Translations under genes and position numbers: made by a program
Part shown: in pieces, positions 18,035-26,698 of the stretch
How the letters are laid out: each line of letters opens with the position of its first letter
How positions within the stretch are numbered: the stretch's first letter is position 1
The notes under the pieces: model-generated
Databases searched by the model: none
What the model was told of the DNA's origin: nothing
Seen by the model: only the letters and a program-made list of their open reading frames with translations
Origin: Pseudovibrio exalbescens
GTDB taxonomy: Bacteria; Pseudomonadota; Alphaproteobacteria; Rhizobiales; Stappiaceae
Assembly: GCF_028737195.1 (NCBI RefSeq)
Contig: NZ_JAQZAJ010000005.1
Coordinates: 124,001-188,000 of the forward strand
Direction of reading: 5' to 3'
DNA length: 64,000 nt

Positions 18035-18520
18035 ATGCAAGTGTTGAAAGTTACTTATAGCAAACTGCGACAACTTAGCCAGATTGGTCTATGCGTGCTT
18101 TCGCTGCTTTTAGTGTCAGGCTGTTCACAGATGTCCTTCACCTTGGGAAACTCTGAATACACCGAGCCCAAGGACCTTACGGAGACACTTTCTTCGACCG
18201 AAGCCCAACCGGAAGCAGCAATAGATGGCACCGATCGGGATCTGATTACCTTAAAAATCGCCGAGGCTCTGCAGGAGAAGGAAAACGGTGTTTACACCGC
18301 AGAACCCGTCGCCTGGAACAATCCGCGCAGTGGCAACAGTGGCACCATAACCTCCATCTTCCAGATCGATGTTGAAGGCATGTCAGGCTGCGCCGACTTC
18401 ATCACCAGTGCCAACACCGTGGGCGGTGTACGTGCCTATCATGGCCGAACCTGCCCAGACGGTGCCAACAACCAGAAAATAGTGCGTCTTGCCCCCTTCT
18501 CCAGCGGCGGACAAGGCTAA
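18035..18520 (+). CDS. lipoprotein, RT0821/Lpp0805-like surface protein family
   Basis: A 161-residue exported protein. The signal segment LSQIGLCVLSLLLVSGC ends in a lipobox with acylated Cys about residue 29, so it is probably membrane-anchored. The C-terminal domain ALQEKENG..AVAWNNPRSGNSGTI and CADFITSANTVGG..GRTCPDG resembles the small surface-antigen family named after RT0821/Lpp0805. The role is unknown; it may be a cell-envelope protein. An AGAGAGGG lies 15 bases before ATG 18035, a long spacing. Confidence 0.65.
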   Translation: MQVLKVTYSKLRQLSQIGLCVLSLLLVSGCSQMSFTLGNSEYTEPKDLTETLSSTEAQPEAAIDGTDRDLITLKIAEALQEKENGVYTAEPVAWNNPRSGNSGTITSIFQIDVEGMSGCADFITSANTVGGVRAYHGRTCPDGANNQKIVRLAPFSSGGQG

Positions 18521-18718
18521 TACTCTGGGATAGCGCCCGAACCAGCTGCAAACGGCTGCCTTTTCTTAACGAACTGGCTATACATCAGCTTGGCGACGGG
18601 CCTCTGGAGAAACTAATCATTGCTTCCTACATTGAGTAGTACTCTAATGCCTCCTGACAATCTGGCATGTGTACATGTGCGCACGCACACTTAACCCTTG
18701 TGTTCTGATGGCTGACCT

Positions 18719-19720
18719 ATGAGAGATCCCTATTCCGTTCTCGGTATCGACAAGAAAGCAACTGCTGCTGACATCAAGAGCGCATTCCGAAAGCTGGCTA
18801 AAAAATATCATCCTGACCAGAACAAGGACAATCCGAAGGCTCAGGAGAAGTTTGCCGAAATAAACTCAGCCTATGAGATCCTTGGTGACGCGGAAAAGCG
18901 CGCCCAGTTTGATCGTGGCGAGATTGATGCAGATGGCAAGCAGCGCTTCTACAGCGGTGGCTTTGAAGGCTTCCATGGCTACAATGAAACGGCCGACCCT
19001 CGAGGTGGCTTTCGCTTCGATCAGGCCCGCGGTGGCGGTGGCGGCGGCGGCGGTTTCGACGACATTCTAAATGACATTCTCGGCGGTTTTGGCGGCGGCC
19101 GGCGGCGCAGTGCATGGAGCGGCAGCGCAGGCGCTGGTGACTTCTCTCAAACCGGCGCAGCAGGCGGCAAAGCGCGTCAGGCAAAGCGCGGCGCGGACGC
19201 AAGCATTGTGACCCGTGTTCCCCTGGAGGATCTGGTCCAGAACGGCAAGACCCGCGTCAAGCTGCCGAACAAGAAGACCGTTGAGGTCAAGATCCCACCG
19301 GGCACCCGTGAAGGTGACAAGATACGCCTCAAGGGCCTCGGTTTTGCGAGCGAGCCCGGTGGCCCTGCGGGTGATGCACTCGTTGAAATCCGGTTTGAGG
19401 AGCACCCAATCTACACCGTTGATGGCGATGACCTGCGCGTTGATTTGCCGATTGCTCTTTACGAAGCGGTGCTTGGTGCCAAAGTGAAGGTGCCGACGTT
19501 GGATGGTGCCGTGAATCTGACCATTCCTGAGTATGCCAGCGGCGGCAAGGTGATGCGCCTTCGTGAGAAGGGTTTGCCGAAGAAGTCCGGCGGACGTGGT
19601 GACATCTACATCACTTTGCGCATCAAGATGCCTGAGCGCCAGGACGACGAACTCAACACGCTCATGAAGGCGTGGAAGGAAGTTGCACCTTACAAGGCGC
19701 GCGGCCCTGAATACGATTAG
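18719..19720 (+). CDS. DnaJ-class co-chaperone, CbpA-like
   Basis: A 333-residue J protein. The J domain (about 1-70) has the HPD triad in [13 protein letters not shown] Gly/Phe-rich region (about 80-135, including a run of eight Gly) and a basic linker follow. The C-terminal substrate-binding domains (about 165-325) carry the DnaJ_C signatures but there is no Cys-rich zinc finger, so it is a type II DnaJ such as CbpA rather than DnaJ itself. It stimulates the ATPase of DnaK. It stands alone and ends at a strong terminator. Confidence 0.9.
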   Translation: MRDPYSVLGIDKKATAADIKSAFRKLAKKYHPDQNKDNPKAQEKFAEINSAYEILGDAEKRAQFDRGEIDADGKQRFYSGGFEGFHGYNETADPRGGFRFDQARGGGGGGGGFDDILNDILGGFGGGRRRSAWSGSAGAGDFSQTGAAGGKARQAKRGADASIVTRVPLEDLVQNGKTRVKLPNKKTVEVKIPPGTREGDKIRLKGLGFASEPGGPAGDALVEIRFEEHPIYTVDGDDLRVDLPIALYEAVLGAKVKVPTLDGAVNLTIPEYASGGKVMRLREKGLPKKSGGRGDIYITLRIKMPERQDDELNTLMKAWKEVAPYKARGPEYD

Positions 19721-19742
19721 GGCGCGGTCATGCCCCCCAAAG

Positions 19743-19771
19743 AAAAGCCCGCCGAGTTGGCGGGCTTTTTT
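19743..19771. terminator. bidirectional terminator between dnaJ-like gene and SDR gene
   Basis: AAAAGCCCGCC, loop GAGTT, GGCGGGCTTTTTT. Convergent genes on both sides. Confidence 0.88.
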
Positions 19772-19779
19772 AGTTTGAC

Positions 19780-20646
19780 CTAGTCCTTGACGACCGCCTT
19801 TAACGAGGCGGGTGCCGGAATGTCATCTGGTACGAAGAAGTCCTGGAACAGATCCATCTCCGGGTTGACGCGGTACTGATCGAAATCAGTAACACCGGTG
19901 TCGGCCAGCAGGTTGTCATCGATGAAGAAGTTGCCTGAGCATTCTTTTGAGGAACGGTTGAAGATCTCATAGGCGGCGTCCGCCATGATTTGCGGCGTGC
20001 GGCTGGCCTGCATCATCTGATCGCCACCGAGCAGGTTGTTGACCGCAGCTGTTGCGATGGAAGTGCGCGGCCACAAGGCATTGACGGCAATGCCCTTGGG
20101 GCGCAGTTCCCCCGCAAGACCAAGAACCACAAGGCTCATGCCATATTTGGCTATGGAGTACGCGGTGTGGTTCTTGAACCACTTTTCCTGCATGTCGAGC
20201 GGCGGTGACAGCATCAAGATATGCGGGTTATCCGAGTTCTTCAGATAAGGGATCGCCAGCTTTGAGCACAATAGGGTGCCACGGGTATTGATTTGGTGCA
20301 TGAGGTCAAAGCGCTTCATGTCAATCGCTTCAACAGGGGTCAGATTAATAGCGCTGGCGTTGTTGACCACAATATCGATGCCGCCAAAGGTTTCAGCGGT
20401 TTTCGCCATGGCTGCAGCGACGGACTCATCATCGCGCACGTCCACTACCAGTGGCAGAGCCTTGCCACCAGCCTTTTCGATTTGCTCTGCTGCGGTATAA
20501 ATGGTGCCTTCCAGCTTTGGATGTGGCTCCGCCGTCTTGGCTGCGATGGTGACGTTGGCACCATCTTGAGCGGCCTTCAAACCAATGGCCAAACCGATGC
20601 CGCGAGAAGCGCCGGTGATGAAAAGTGTTTTACCCTTTAAGGACAT
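19780..20646 (-). CDS. short-chain dehydrogenase, HSDL2-like
   Basis: A 288-residue SDR oxidoreductase. Cofactor motif TGASRGIG near the N-terminus, NNAS, catalytic Ser in LMLSPPL and YxxxK in AYSIAKYGM. The insertion after strand 2 (AAKTAEPHPKLEGTIY) and LWPRTSIATAAVNNL are typical of the HSDL2-like (hydroxysteroid dehydrogenase-like 2) group. It lies 32 bases downstream of the enoyl-CoA hydratase gene in the same direction, which suggests one acyl-CoA degradation operon of dehydrogenase, hydratase and SDR. Substrate unknown. Confidence 0.85.
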   Translation of the reverse strand: MSLKGKTLFITGASRGIGLAIGLKAAQDGANVTIAAKTAEPHPKLEGTIYTAAEQIEKAGGKALPLVVDVRDDESVAAAMAKTAETFGGIDIVVNNASAINLTPVEAIDMKRFDLMHQINTRGTLLCSKLAIPYLKNSDNPHILMLSPPLDMQEKWFKNHTAYSIAKYGMSLVVLGLAGELRPKGIAVNALWPRTSIATAAVNNLLGGDQMMQASRTPQIMADAAYEIFNRSSKECSGNFFIDDNLLADTGVTDFDQYRVNPEMDLFQDFFVPDDIPAPASLKAVVKD

Positions 20647-20678
20647 TTGTCCCCTCCCTAAAAAAATAGTGCGCAGGA

Positions 20679-21407
20679 CTACTTCTGCATGAACGCGATG
20701 AACGCCTGCTTGGCTTCCTCCGAGCGCAAGCGCTCGCCAAACAGGCCGATTTCTTCCGCAATTCGGGCTTCCAGAGGTGCTCTGTTGCCGCGCACCAAAT
20801 CGCGAGACAGCTTCATTGCCTCAGCAGGCATCTGCGAAATGCGCGTTGCCAGTTCCAGCGCTTCCGTTTCGAGGTCTTCTGGAGAGACCACCTTGTTAAC
20901 GAGCCCCGCTTCACGTGCGCGCTCAGCGTCGAACTTTTCGCCAAGACACAGCAACTCGAACGCGCGCTGATGCCCCATGATCGCAGGAGCCAGCAAAGTG
21001 GAACCCGCTTCCGGCACCAGACCGAGATTGACAAATGGCGTTTTGAAAGTGGCCTGAGTGGAGGCAACGACCATGTCACAATGCATCAGCATTGTGGTTC
21101 CCACACCGACGGCCAGGCCGTCGACGCCCGCAATTGTTGGCTTTGGCAGGTTCGGCAGAACCTTGAGAAACTCGGCCACCCAGCCACCAACTTCGCCACC
21201 CATTGCGAACTTCATGAAGTCGCCAATGTCGTTGCCAGAAGAGAACGCCCCTGGAACGCCCAAGATCAGATTACACCCGACAGTATCGTCATCACGGCTC
21301 AATGCCTCGGTGATGCCCTTGTACATATCTGAGGTGATCGCGTTCTTCTTTTCTGCGCGGTCCATCCGGATGACCTGAACCGCGCCCTTCATTTCGATGG
21401 TAATCAT
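20679..21407 (-). CDS. enoyl-CoA hydratase/isomerase family protein
   Basis: A 242-residue crotonase-fold protein. The oxyanion-hole segment is GAFSSGNDIGDF and the second is the VDGLAVGVGTTMLMHCDM stretch; the acidic catalytic pair of classic hydratases appears only partly (LVPEAGST has the second Glu). The order with an acyl-CoA dehydrogenase directly upstream (20 bases) points to fatty or branched acyl-CoA degradation. Start ATG 21407 follows AAAGGG at seven bases; the longer frame to 21476 overlaps the upstream gene. Confidence 0.88.
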   Translation of the reverse strand: MITIEMKGAVQVIRMDRAEKKNAITSDMYKGITEALSRDDDTVGCNLILGVPGAFSSGNDIGDFMKFAMGGEVGGWVAEFLKVLPNLPKPTIAGVDGLAVGVGTTMLMHCDMVVASTQATFKTPFVNLGLVPEAGSTLLAPAIMGHQRAFELLCLGEKFDAERAREAGLVNKVVSPEDLETEALELATRISQMPAEAMKLSRDLVRGNRAPLEARIAEEIGLFGERLRSEEAKQAFIAFMQK

Positions 21408-21426
21408 GTAGCAGCCCTTTCGAGGT

Positions 21427-23205
21427 TTAAGCGAATTCCGCCATATTGACCGAAAGTACGCCTTCGCCTGATTCAATCACGGCTTCCTTCAGGCCTGCTG
21501 TTTCACCGAGTTCTGTCTCTGCGAAGGCACGTGCCAGCTGTACACGACGTTTGTGGGCAAGTTCATCTTCCCCCTTAGACGCAATTGCGCCCTTGGCGAG
21601 CATTGCACCACCCAGAGTGAGGCCCGCAAGCTTCAGGAACGGAGTTGCACCAGCAAGGGCTTCGCCGGTTTTGCCCGCGCCTTGCGCCTCCAGAAGCCAA
21701 AAGGCTGCAGCTTCAAAGTCATCAATTGCGGACTTCAGCTTGCGAGCAGTATGGCCGAGATCAGAGGTGTTTTCTGCGCTCACGGCGGCTTCCACCTCAC
21801 GCAGCTCTGCAACAAACGCCTTGAGGTGCTCACCGCCAGACAGAGGCAACTTGCGCATGACGAGGTCCATGGCCTGAATGCCGTTGGTCCCTTCATAGAT
21901 TGGTGCAATACGCGCATCTCTGAGATGCTGGGCGGCACCAGTTTCTTCTACAAACCCCATGCCTCCGTGCACCTGAATGCCGATGGAGGCAACATCTACA
22001 CCGATATCGGTGGAGTAACCCTTTGCGATTGGAGTCAGCAGACCAGCACGCTCGCTCCAGAACTTTTTCTGCTCTGGGTCTGTTGCGGCCTTCGCCATAT
22101 CCAAGGCGTGGGCACAAGCGAAACAGATGGCACGGGCGACTTGTGCCTTGGACTTCATGGAAAGAAGCATGCGCTTGACGTCCGGCAGCTCAGCAATCGG
22201 GCTCATGCCTTCCTCAGTAGAGCCCGGTGCCTTGCCTTGACGACGCTCAAGGGCATAGGCCAGCGCTTCCTGGAAGGCGAGCTCTGCAATGCCAAGGCCC
22301 TGCACACCAACAGCGAGGCGGGCGTTGTTCATCATGGTAAACATGCAGGCAAGGCCGCGGTTTTCTTCACCAACGAGGTAGCCAATGGCGCCGCCCTCGT
22401 CTCCATAAACCATTGTGCAAGTTGGCGAGCCATGGATACCGAGCTTGTGCTCGACACCTGCTACACGGACGTCATTCAGCTCTCCAAGCGAGCCATCTTC
22501 GTTGACCATGTACTTCGGCACCACAAACAAAGAGATGCCGCGTGTGCCTGCAGGCGCATCCGGAAGGCGCGCCAACACAAGATGAACGATGTTGTCGGTC
22601 ATGTCGTGGTCGCCATAGGTGATGTAGATCTTTTGGCCAAAGATCTTGTAGGTGCCATCCCCTTGAGGCTCTGCCCGCGAGCGCAGCGCACTAAGATCGG
22701 ACCCCGCCTGAGGCTCAGTAAGGTTCATCGTGCCGGTCCACTCACCTGAAATCAGTTTTGGCAGGTAGGTGGACTTGAGGTAATCGGAGCCATGGGTTTC
22801 AATCGCCTCCACCGCCCCGATTGTCAGGGTCGGGCCGAGCGTAAAGGCCATGCTGCCGGAGTTCCACATCTCCATCACAGCCACATGAAGCATGTTGGGC
22901 AGACCCTGCCCGCCGAACTCAGGCGAACCCGTCAGCGAGTTCCAGCCGCCCTGATACCAGTTGGTGTAACACTCTTTCCAGCCCGGCGTGGTTTTCACCC
23001 ACCCATCTACCAGCTTGGCACCATCCAGGTCGCCTTTGCGGTTCAATGGCGCGATCTCTTCCTCTGCAAACTTGGCTGCTTCAGAAAGAATTGCGTCCAC
23101 CAGATCATCCGTCAGCTCTTCATTTCCCGGCATGCCCTGCAGCTGCTTGAGGCCGGTCACTTCTCTAAGGGTAAAAGCAATTTCATTAACTGGTGCGCGA
23201 TACAT
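21427..23205 (-). CDS. acyl-CoA dehydrogenase with C-terminal extension (DmdC-like branch)
   Basis: A 592-residue FAD enzyme, larger than the usual 380-400 because of an extra C-terminal helical domain (about 470-592). The ACAD core shows MNLTEPQAGSDL, the FAD-binding KIYITYGDHD region, the RDARIAPIYEGTNGIQ segment and a candidate base region. The beginning MYRAPVNEIAFTLREV and overall length resemble the large dehydrogenases that include DmdC (methylmercaptopropionyl-CoA dehydrogenase) and uncharacterised acyl-CoA dehydrogenases. It is the first gene of a three-gene run with hydratase and SDR. Electrons would go to ETF, whose ubiquinone oxidoreductase is at 60849..62522. Confidence 0.9.
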   Translation of the reverse strand: MYRAPVNEIAFTLREVTGLKQLQGMPGNEELTDDLVDAILSEAAKFAEEEIAPLNRKGDLDGAKLVDGWVKTTPGWKECYTNWYQGGWNSLTGSPEFGGQGLPNMLHVAVMEMWNSGSMAFTLGPTLTIGAVEAIETHGSDYLKSTYLPKLISGEWTGTMNLTEPQAGSDLSALRSRAEPQGDGTYKIFGQKIYITYGDHDMTDNIVHLVLARLPDAPAGTRGISLFVVPKYMVNEDGSLGELNDVRVAGVEHKLGIHGSPTCTMVYGDEGGAIGYLVGEENRGLACMFTMMNNARLAVGVQGLGIAELAFQEALAYALERRQGKAPGSTEEGMSPIAELPDVKRMLLSMKSKAQVARAICFACAHALDMAKAATDPEQKKFWSERAGLLTPIAKGYSTDIGVDVASIGIQVHGGMGFVEETGAAQHLRDARIAPIYEGTNGIQAMDLVMRKLPLSGGEHLKAFVAELREVEAAVSAENTSDLGHTARKLKSAIDDFEAAAFWLLEAQGAGKTGEALAGATPFLKLAGLTLGGAMLAKGAIASKGEDELAHKRRVQLARAFAETELGETAGLKEAVIESGEGVLSVNMAEFA

Positions 23206-23365
23206 TTTGTCATCCTCCCGAACAGCGGCTTGACGAAAAGCAATTTGCCCCCCAAAACGCCGCAGTTAACTCGTGTTGCCTCGGACATTAGTACGCTTAA
23301 CCTTATCGTCAAGCTTTCCGCTGGGGCAGATACACCTCTACATTGGTCGAACTACGGATTAGAGT

Positions 23366-24355
23366 ATGGAACGCTGGCGGCTGGCACCCTCAAACCTTGA
23401 TTTTGAAAAGGATGAGAGATTTGCTCGTGTTTGCGAGGCATTAAAGGCTGGGCAACTGGTCGCGGTGCCTACCGAAACCGTTTACGGCCTTGCCGCAGAT
23501 GCTACCAATGGACTGGCTTGTGCTGGCATTTATGAGGCGAAGGGACGCCCTCAGTTCAACCCGCTCATCTCCCATGTGGAAAGTGTAGAGGCTGCGCGTT
23601 TGCACGGTGTCTTCAATGAGGATGCTGACAAACTGGCAGCTGCCTTTTGGCCGGGACCACTGACCCTTGTGTTGCCGCGCCGCGAAACATCCAATGTAAG
23701 CACACTCGCCACAGCGGGTCTCGACAGCATTGCCATCCGCGTTCCCAATGCACCGATCATGCAGGCGCTTGCCCGAGCCACCGGCTGCCCTCTGGCCGCT
23801 CCAAGCGCTAACCTCTCCGGTCGCATAAGCGGCACGACAGCCGACGACGTGATCAACGACCTCGAGGTGCACCTTGCATTCATTATCGATGCTGGCGCAA
23901 CCACAGTTGGGGTTGAGAGCACCATCATCTCCCTGATCGGGGAACAGCCAACCCTGCTGCGCCCCGGCGGCATTGCGCGCGAAGATGTTGAGAAGGTGCT
24001 GGGCAAGAAGTTGGTGCGGGCAGGTACAGATGATAGTGCCCCAGCAGCGCCCGGCATGCTGACATCCCACTACGCCCCAAGAGGCTATGTGCGCCTGAAT
24101 GCCAGCGAAGTGTATGAAGGGGAAGCATTGATCAACTTCGGCTCAGCACAGTTGGCCGGTCAGGACAAGGCAGCGGCGGTCATCAATCTAAGCACTGAGG
24201 GCTCGCTAACTGAAGCGGCAAGTCGCTTGTTCATCGCTCTGCGGGAAGCGGACAAAGCAACAACTGTGGGAATAGCCGTCGTCCCCGTGCCAGAAGAGGG
24301 GCTCGGGGAAGCAATCAACGACCGCCTCAGTCGCGCTGCTGCACCGCGGACATGA
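23366..24355 (+). CDS. L-threonylcarbamoyladenylate synthase (Sua5 type)
   Basis: A 329-residue enzyme making threonylcarbamoyl-AMP from Thr, bicarbonate and ATP for the t6A modification of ANN-decoding tRNAs. The YrdC domain (about 1-205) has PTETVYGLAADA, KGRPQFNPLISH and the APSANLSGRIS motif. A C-terminal Sua5 domain follows the GMLTSHYAPR linker, distinguishing it from the shorter TsaC. It is divergent from the acyl-CoA dehydrogenase gene with 160 bases between starts. Confidence 0.93.
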   Translation: MERWRLAPSNLDFEKDERFARVCEALKAGQLVAVPTETVYGLAADATNGLACAGIYEAKGRPQFNPLISHVESVEAARLHGVFNEDADKLAAAFWPGPLTLVLPRRETSNVSTLATAGLDSIAIRVPNAPIMQALARATGCPLAAPSANLSGRISGTTADDVINDLEVHLAFIIDAGATTVGVESTIISLIGEQPTLLRPGGIAREDVEKVLGKKLVRAGTDDSAPAAPGMLTSHYAPRGYVRLNASEVYEGEALINFGSAQLAGQDKAAAVINLSTEGSLTEAASRLFIALREADKATTVGIAVVPVPEEGLGEAINDRLSRAAAPRT

Positions 24356-24807
24356 ACAACTCCACAACCTGCAAGAAACATCCCAACAAATAGCAATAGA
24401 TAAAATTGTAATTACTGATCAGAACTATTGCAATAAGGCAACACCCACCCCAAAAATACGCAAATAACCTTAGATCACGCACGATAGTTTGACTTAAGAC
24501 CTTCTCAGCGGTTCCCAAGTTAACCTTTGTTGTTTACCATCAAATACATGAAGTGAGCGATGCTGCGGACCTCCCCCACGAGCATGAAGGCATGCTCGCA
24601 CCTTGGCCCGGGGCGGTGTGCGTACTACACGTCCCGGCACTTTCTTTCCTAGCGTTATCATACGGAAGACGTAGGGTTTTGTTTTGCAAAGCCCTCTCGG
24701 CAATTGGTCTAGACTGGCTCTAATCCAGCTGATCTGGAGTTGACAGATTGGTGACACTCTGGTGCTTCTAAGGACAATACTTAAGCCATGCTTCTTGGAC
24801 AGGTCTA
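24356..24807. other. intergenic region with candidate Pho box and hairpin
   Basis: About 450 bases without a supported protein gene. It holds a direct repeat like a Pho box (24736-24757, minus strand) and a perfect palindrome CGAGCATG-AAGG-CATGCTCG at 24579-24598. The stretch 24550-24660 is GC-rich and could fold. I recognise no known RNA family: the SRP RNA tetraloop motif and tmRNA signatures are absent. Confidence 0.4.
24736..24757 (-). promoter_or_regulatory. candidate Pho box, orphan
   Basis: On the minus strand GTGTCACCAAT then CTGTCAACTCC: two TGTCA cores exactly 11 bases apart, as in the box before btaA. It points away from the downstream HDAC-like gene (+) and toward an apparently gene-free stretch, so either it works in reverse, or drives an unannotated transcript, or is chance. 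Confidence 0.4.
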
Positions 24808-25737
24808 TTGTCTACACTTTATCTGCATCATCCGAGTTTTCTGGAGCATCTGACGCCCATTGGGCATCCAGAACGCCCAGACCGCCTGCGTGCCATTGAC
24901 CGCATTTTGGAAAATGAACGCTTTCAAACACTAGAGCGCGATCTCGCGCCGATTGGCCGTTTTATTGACGCAGCAAGGGTACACCCTTCTGCCTTTATCA
25001 ATCGGCTGCACACGCTCTCCCCAGATGAAGGCCTCGTGCATATCGATCATGATACCACCATGTCGCCCGGCACATGGGAAGCGGCCATGCGCGGAGTTGG
25101 AGCCTCCTGCCAAGCGGTGAATGAGGTGATGACCGGCAAGGTTGTGAACGCCTTTGCCAGCATACGGCCACCGGGGCATCACGCCGAGCGCGCACGCGCC
25201 ATGGGCTTTTGTTACTTTAACAATGCAGCCATTGCAGCGCGCCATGCCCAACAGGAACATGGGGCGGAACGAGTCGCCATCATGGACTTCGACGTTCACC
25301 ACGGCAACGGTACACAGGAAATCTTCTGGGACGACCCCACGGTCATGTATACCTCAACTCACCAGATGCCACTCTACCCCGGCACCGGGCACAAGACCGA
25401 GTGCGGTGAGCATGAAACGATTGTCAACGCGCCAATGACAGAGGGTATGGGCAGTGACGAGTTCCGTGATGCCATGAATTCTGTCATTCTTCCCAAAATT
25501 CGGGCGTTTGAACCTGACCTTATCGTCATATCTGCAGGCTTTGACGCCCATGAACGGGACCCGCTGGGCGGCCTGCGTTTGAAAGAGGTTGATTTTGCCT
25601 GGGCCACCCAAGTCCTGATGGACATTGCCGACAAACACTGCGAGCGGCGCGTTGTGTCGCTGCTGGAAGGCGGTTATGATCTTGAAGGTCTTGCGCGGTC
25701 TGTCGCTGCGCATGTAATGACTTTGATGAACCAGTGA
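24808..25737 (+). CDS. histone deacetylase-family amidohydrolase
   Basis: A 309-residue zinc deacetylase of the HDAC/AcuC/AphA superfamily, which removes acetyl groups from lysines or polyamines. Seen are RPPGHHAERARAMGFCYFNN with the catalytic His pair, DFDVHHGNGTQ with zinc ligands Asp and His, and SAGFDAHERDPLGG with the third ligand. Starts at TTG 24808, just after GGACAGG; no ATG or GTG is in frame before the upstream stop. It is followed 54 bases later by xseB, a common pairing in Rhizobiales. Confidence 0.9.
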   Translation: MSTLYLHHPSFLEHLTPIGHPERPDRLRAIDRILENERFQTLERDLAPIGRFIDAARVHPSAFINRLHTLSPDEGLVHIDHDTTMSPGTWEAAMRGVGASCQAVNEVMTGKVVNAFASIRPPGHHAERARAMGFCYFNNAAIAARHAQQEHGAERVAIMDFDVHHGNGTQEIFWDDPTVMYTSTHQMPLYPGTGHKTECGEHETIVNAPMTEGMGSDEFRDAMNSVILPKIRAFEPDLIVISAGFDAHERDPLGGLRLKEVDFAWATQVLMDIADKHCERRVVSLLEGGYDLEGLARSVAAHVMTLMNQ

Positions 25738-25791
25738 GAGTTTGACTCGGGCTGACATCACTTATGGCAATAAAAATCGGAAAGAGAATAC

Positions 25792-26046
25792 GTGACGACA
25801 GACGAAAACGAACAGACCTCTGTTGAGGCTTTGTCTTTCGAAACAGCTCTGGCGCAGCTCGAAACAATCGTTCGCGACTTGGAACAGGGTAACGTGCCTC
25901 TGGAAAAGAGCATCGAGCTTTATACGCGCGGCGAAGCTTTACGCAAGCACTGCGACAAACTCCTCAAAGCTGCCGAGGCGCGTGTAGAAAAGATCCAACT
26001 TGATACGGCCGGAAAGGCCGCTGGCGTTGAGCCATTGGGCGAATAG
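25792..26046 (+). CDS. xseB: exodeoxyribonuclease VII small subunit
   Basis: An 84-residue helical protein with the family pattern [36 protein letters not shown]. It pairs with XseA (outside this window) to form ExoVII, a single-strand DNA exonuclease. Start GTG 25792 after GGAAAGAG. Ends at a strong terminator. The next gene on the strand is dxs, the usual neighbour. Confidence 0.95.
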   Translation: MTTDENEQTSVEALSFETALAQLETIVRDLEQGNVPLEKSIELYTRGEALRKHCDKLLKAAEARVEKIQLDTAGKAAGVEPLGE

Positions 26047-26072
26047 TCTGGCGACGTGCCCTGAAAATTATC

Positions 26073-26095
26073 AAACCCGCTTCGGCGGGTTTTTT
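26073..26095 (+). terminator. terminator of xseB
   Basis: AAACCCGC, tetraloop TTCG, GCGGGTTTTTT, a perfect stem with UUCG loop. Confidence 0.9.
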
Positions 26096-26394
26096 GATTC
26101 ACCGTGCAAGATCGCGGGCCATATCGCACCCAGAAGAATCGATTCCTAATATATCCCCACGAAATTTGCATGCTAGCTACAGGTCAACAACTTTGAGCTG
26201 CACCCGCTTAGGGGACTGGAGCACAAGACTTAAATTGGCCGACCAAAGAAATCGATAACAATGATTCAGCTATAACGGCATTCATTCATAAATTAATCAT
26301 ATAACCCACGTAAACGATTCATGTATACGGGTATGTTATTGATAGTGCTCTAGTGAAATGAAATGCTGGAAAGCATGGTTTCTGGGGCTTAGAC

Positions 26395-26427
26395 AAAAAA
26401 AAGAGGGCCGCGTAAAAACACGGCCCT
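26395..26427 (-). terminator. Rho-independent terminator of the candidate small RNA
   Basis: On the minus strand AGGGCCG, loop TGTTTTTACG, CGGCCCT, then C and eight T. No minus-strand protein gene ends here, so it most likely ends a non-coding transcript. Confidence 0.75.
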
Positions 26428-26538
26428 AAGTCGATCACTGTGCACGTGGCCCCATCGACCACGGAGAATGGGATAAGCGGTTTTACGACAAAATGCATCA
26501 CCCTACGGGGTGAGATCTCCGCAATTTCCGATAGAACT
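26395..26538 (-). ncRNA. candidate small RNA antisense-oriented between xseB and dxs
   Basis: The 650-base gap between xseB and dxs has no supported protein gene but carries a minus-strand unit with promoter-like and terminator elements. A -10-like TTAAAT (26545-26550) and -35-like TTGGTC (26567-26572) are 16 bases apart. About 144 bases follow, with pairing CGGAGA (26516-26521) with TCTCCG (26462-26467), an inner hairpin TCACCC-CGTA-GGGTGA, and GTCGAT (26454-26459) with ATCGAC (26430-26435), then a strong terminator. Size fits 6S RNA or a trans-acting sRNA; I cannot assign a family. Confidence 0.5.
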
Positions 26539-26698
26539 CCCAAAATTTAAGTAATCTAACCAAATTGACCAATATTTCACCGCCCCTTGCCTAACTTGAG
26601 TGCGTGAACCTATCTAATAATTGCCTGCGTTAAACGACTATTGTAAGCGTGGAGGTCGAAGACGGGCATCAATAAAGACTCAAGTACCGGTGACAAGA

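Noticed and set aside
21553-22749. Plus-strand frame (398 codons) opposite the acyl-CoA dehydrogenase gene
   Set aside because: Antisense shadow; Cys and His rich translation without domain features.
24540-24680. SRP RNA or tmRNA in the GC-rich part of the gap
   Set aside because: The GGAAGGAAGC-type SRP loop and tmRNA end sequences are absent on both strands.
24494-24757. Minus-strand 87-codon frame starting within the candidate Pho box
   Set aside because: Basic, low-complexity translation, no ribosome site, start inside the presumed operator.
26358-26429. 24-codon frame with two Trp codons before a GC hairpin, like an attenuation leader
   Set aside because: No ribosome site, no amino-acid synthesis gene downstream, and the hairpin carries its T run on the other strand, where it fits as a terminator.
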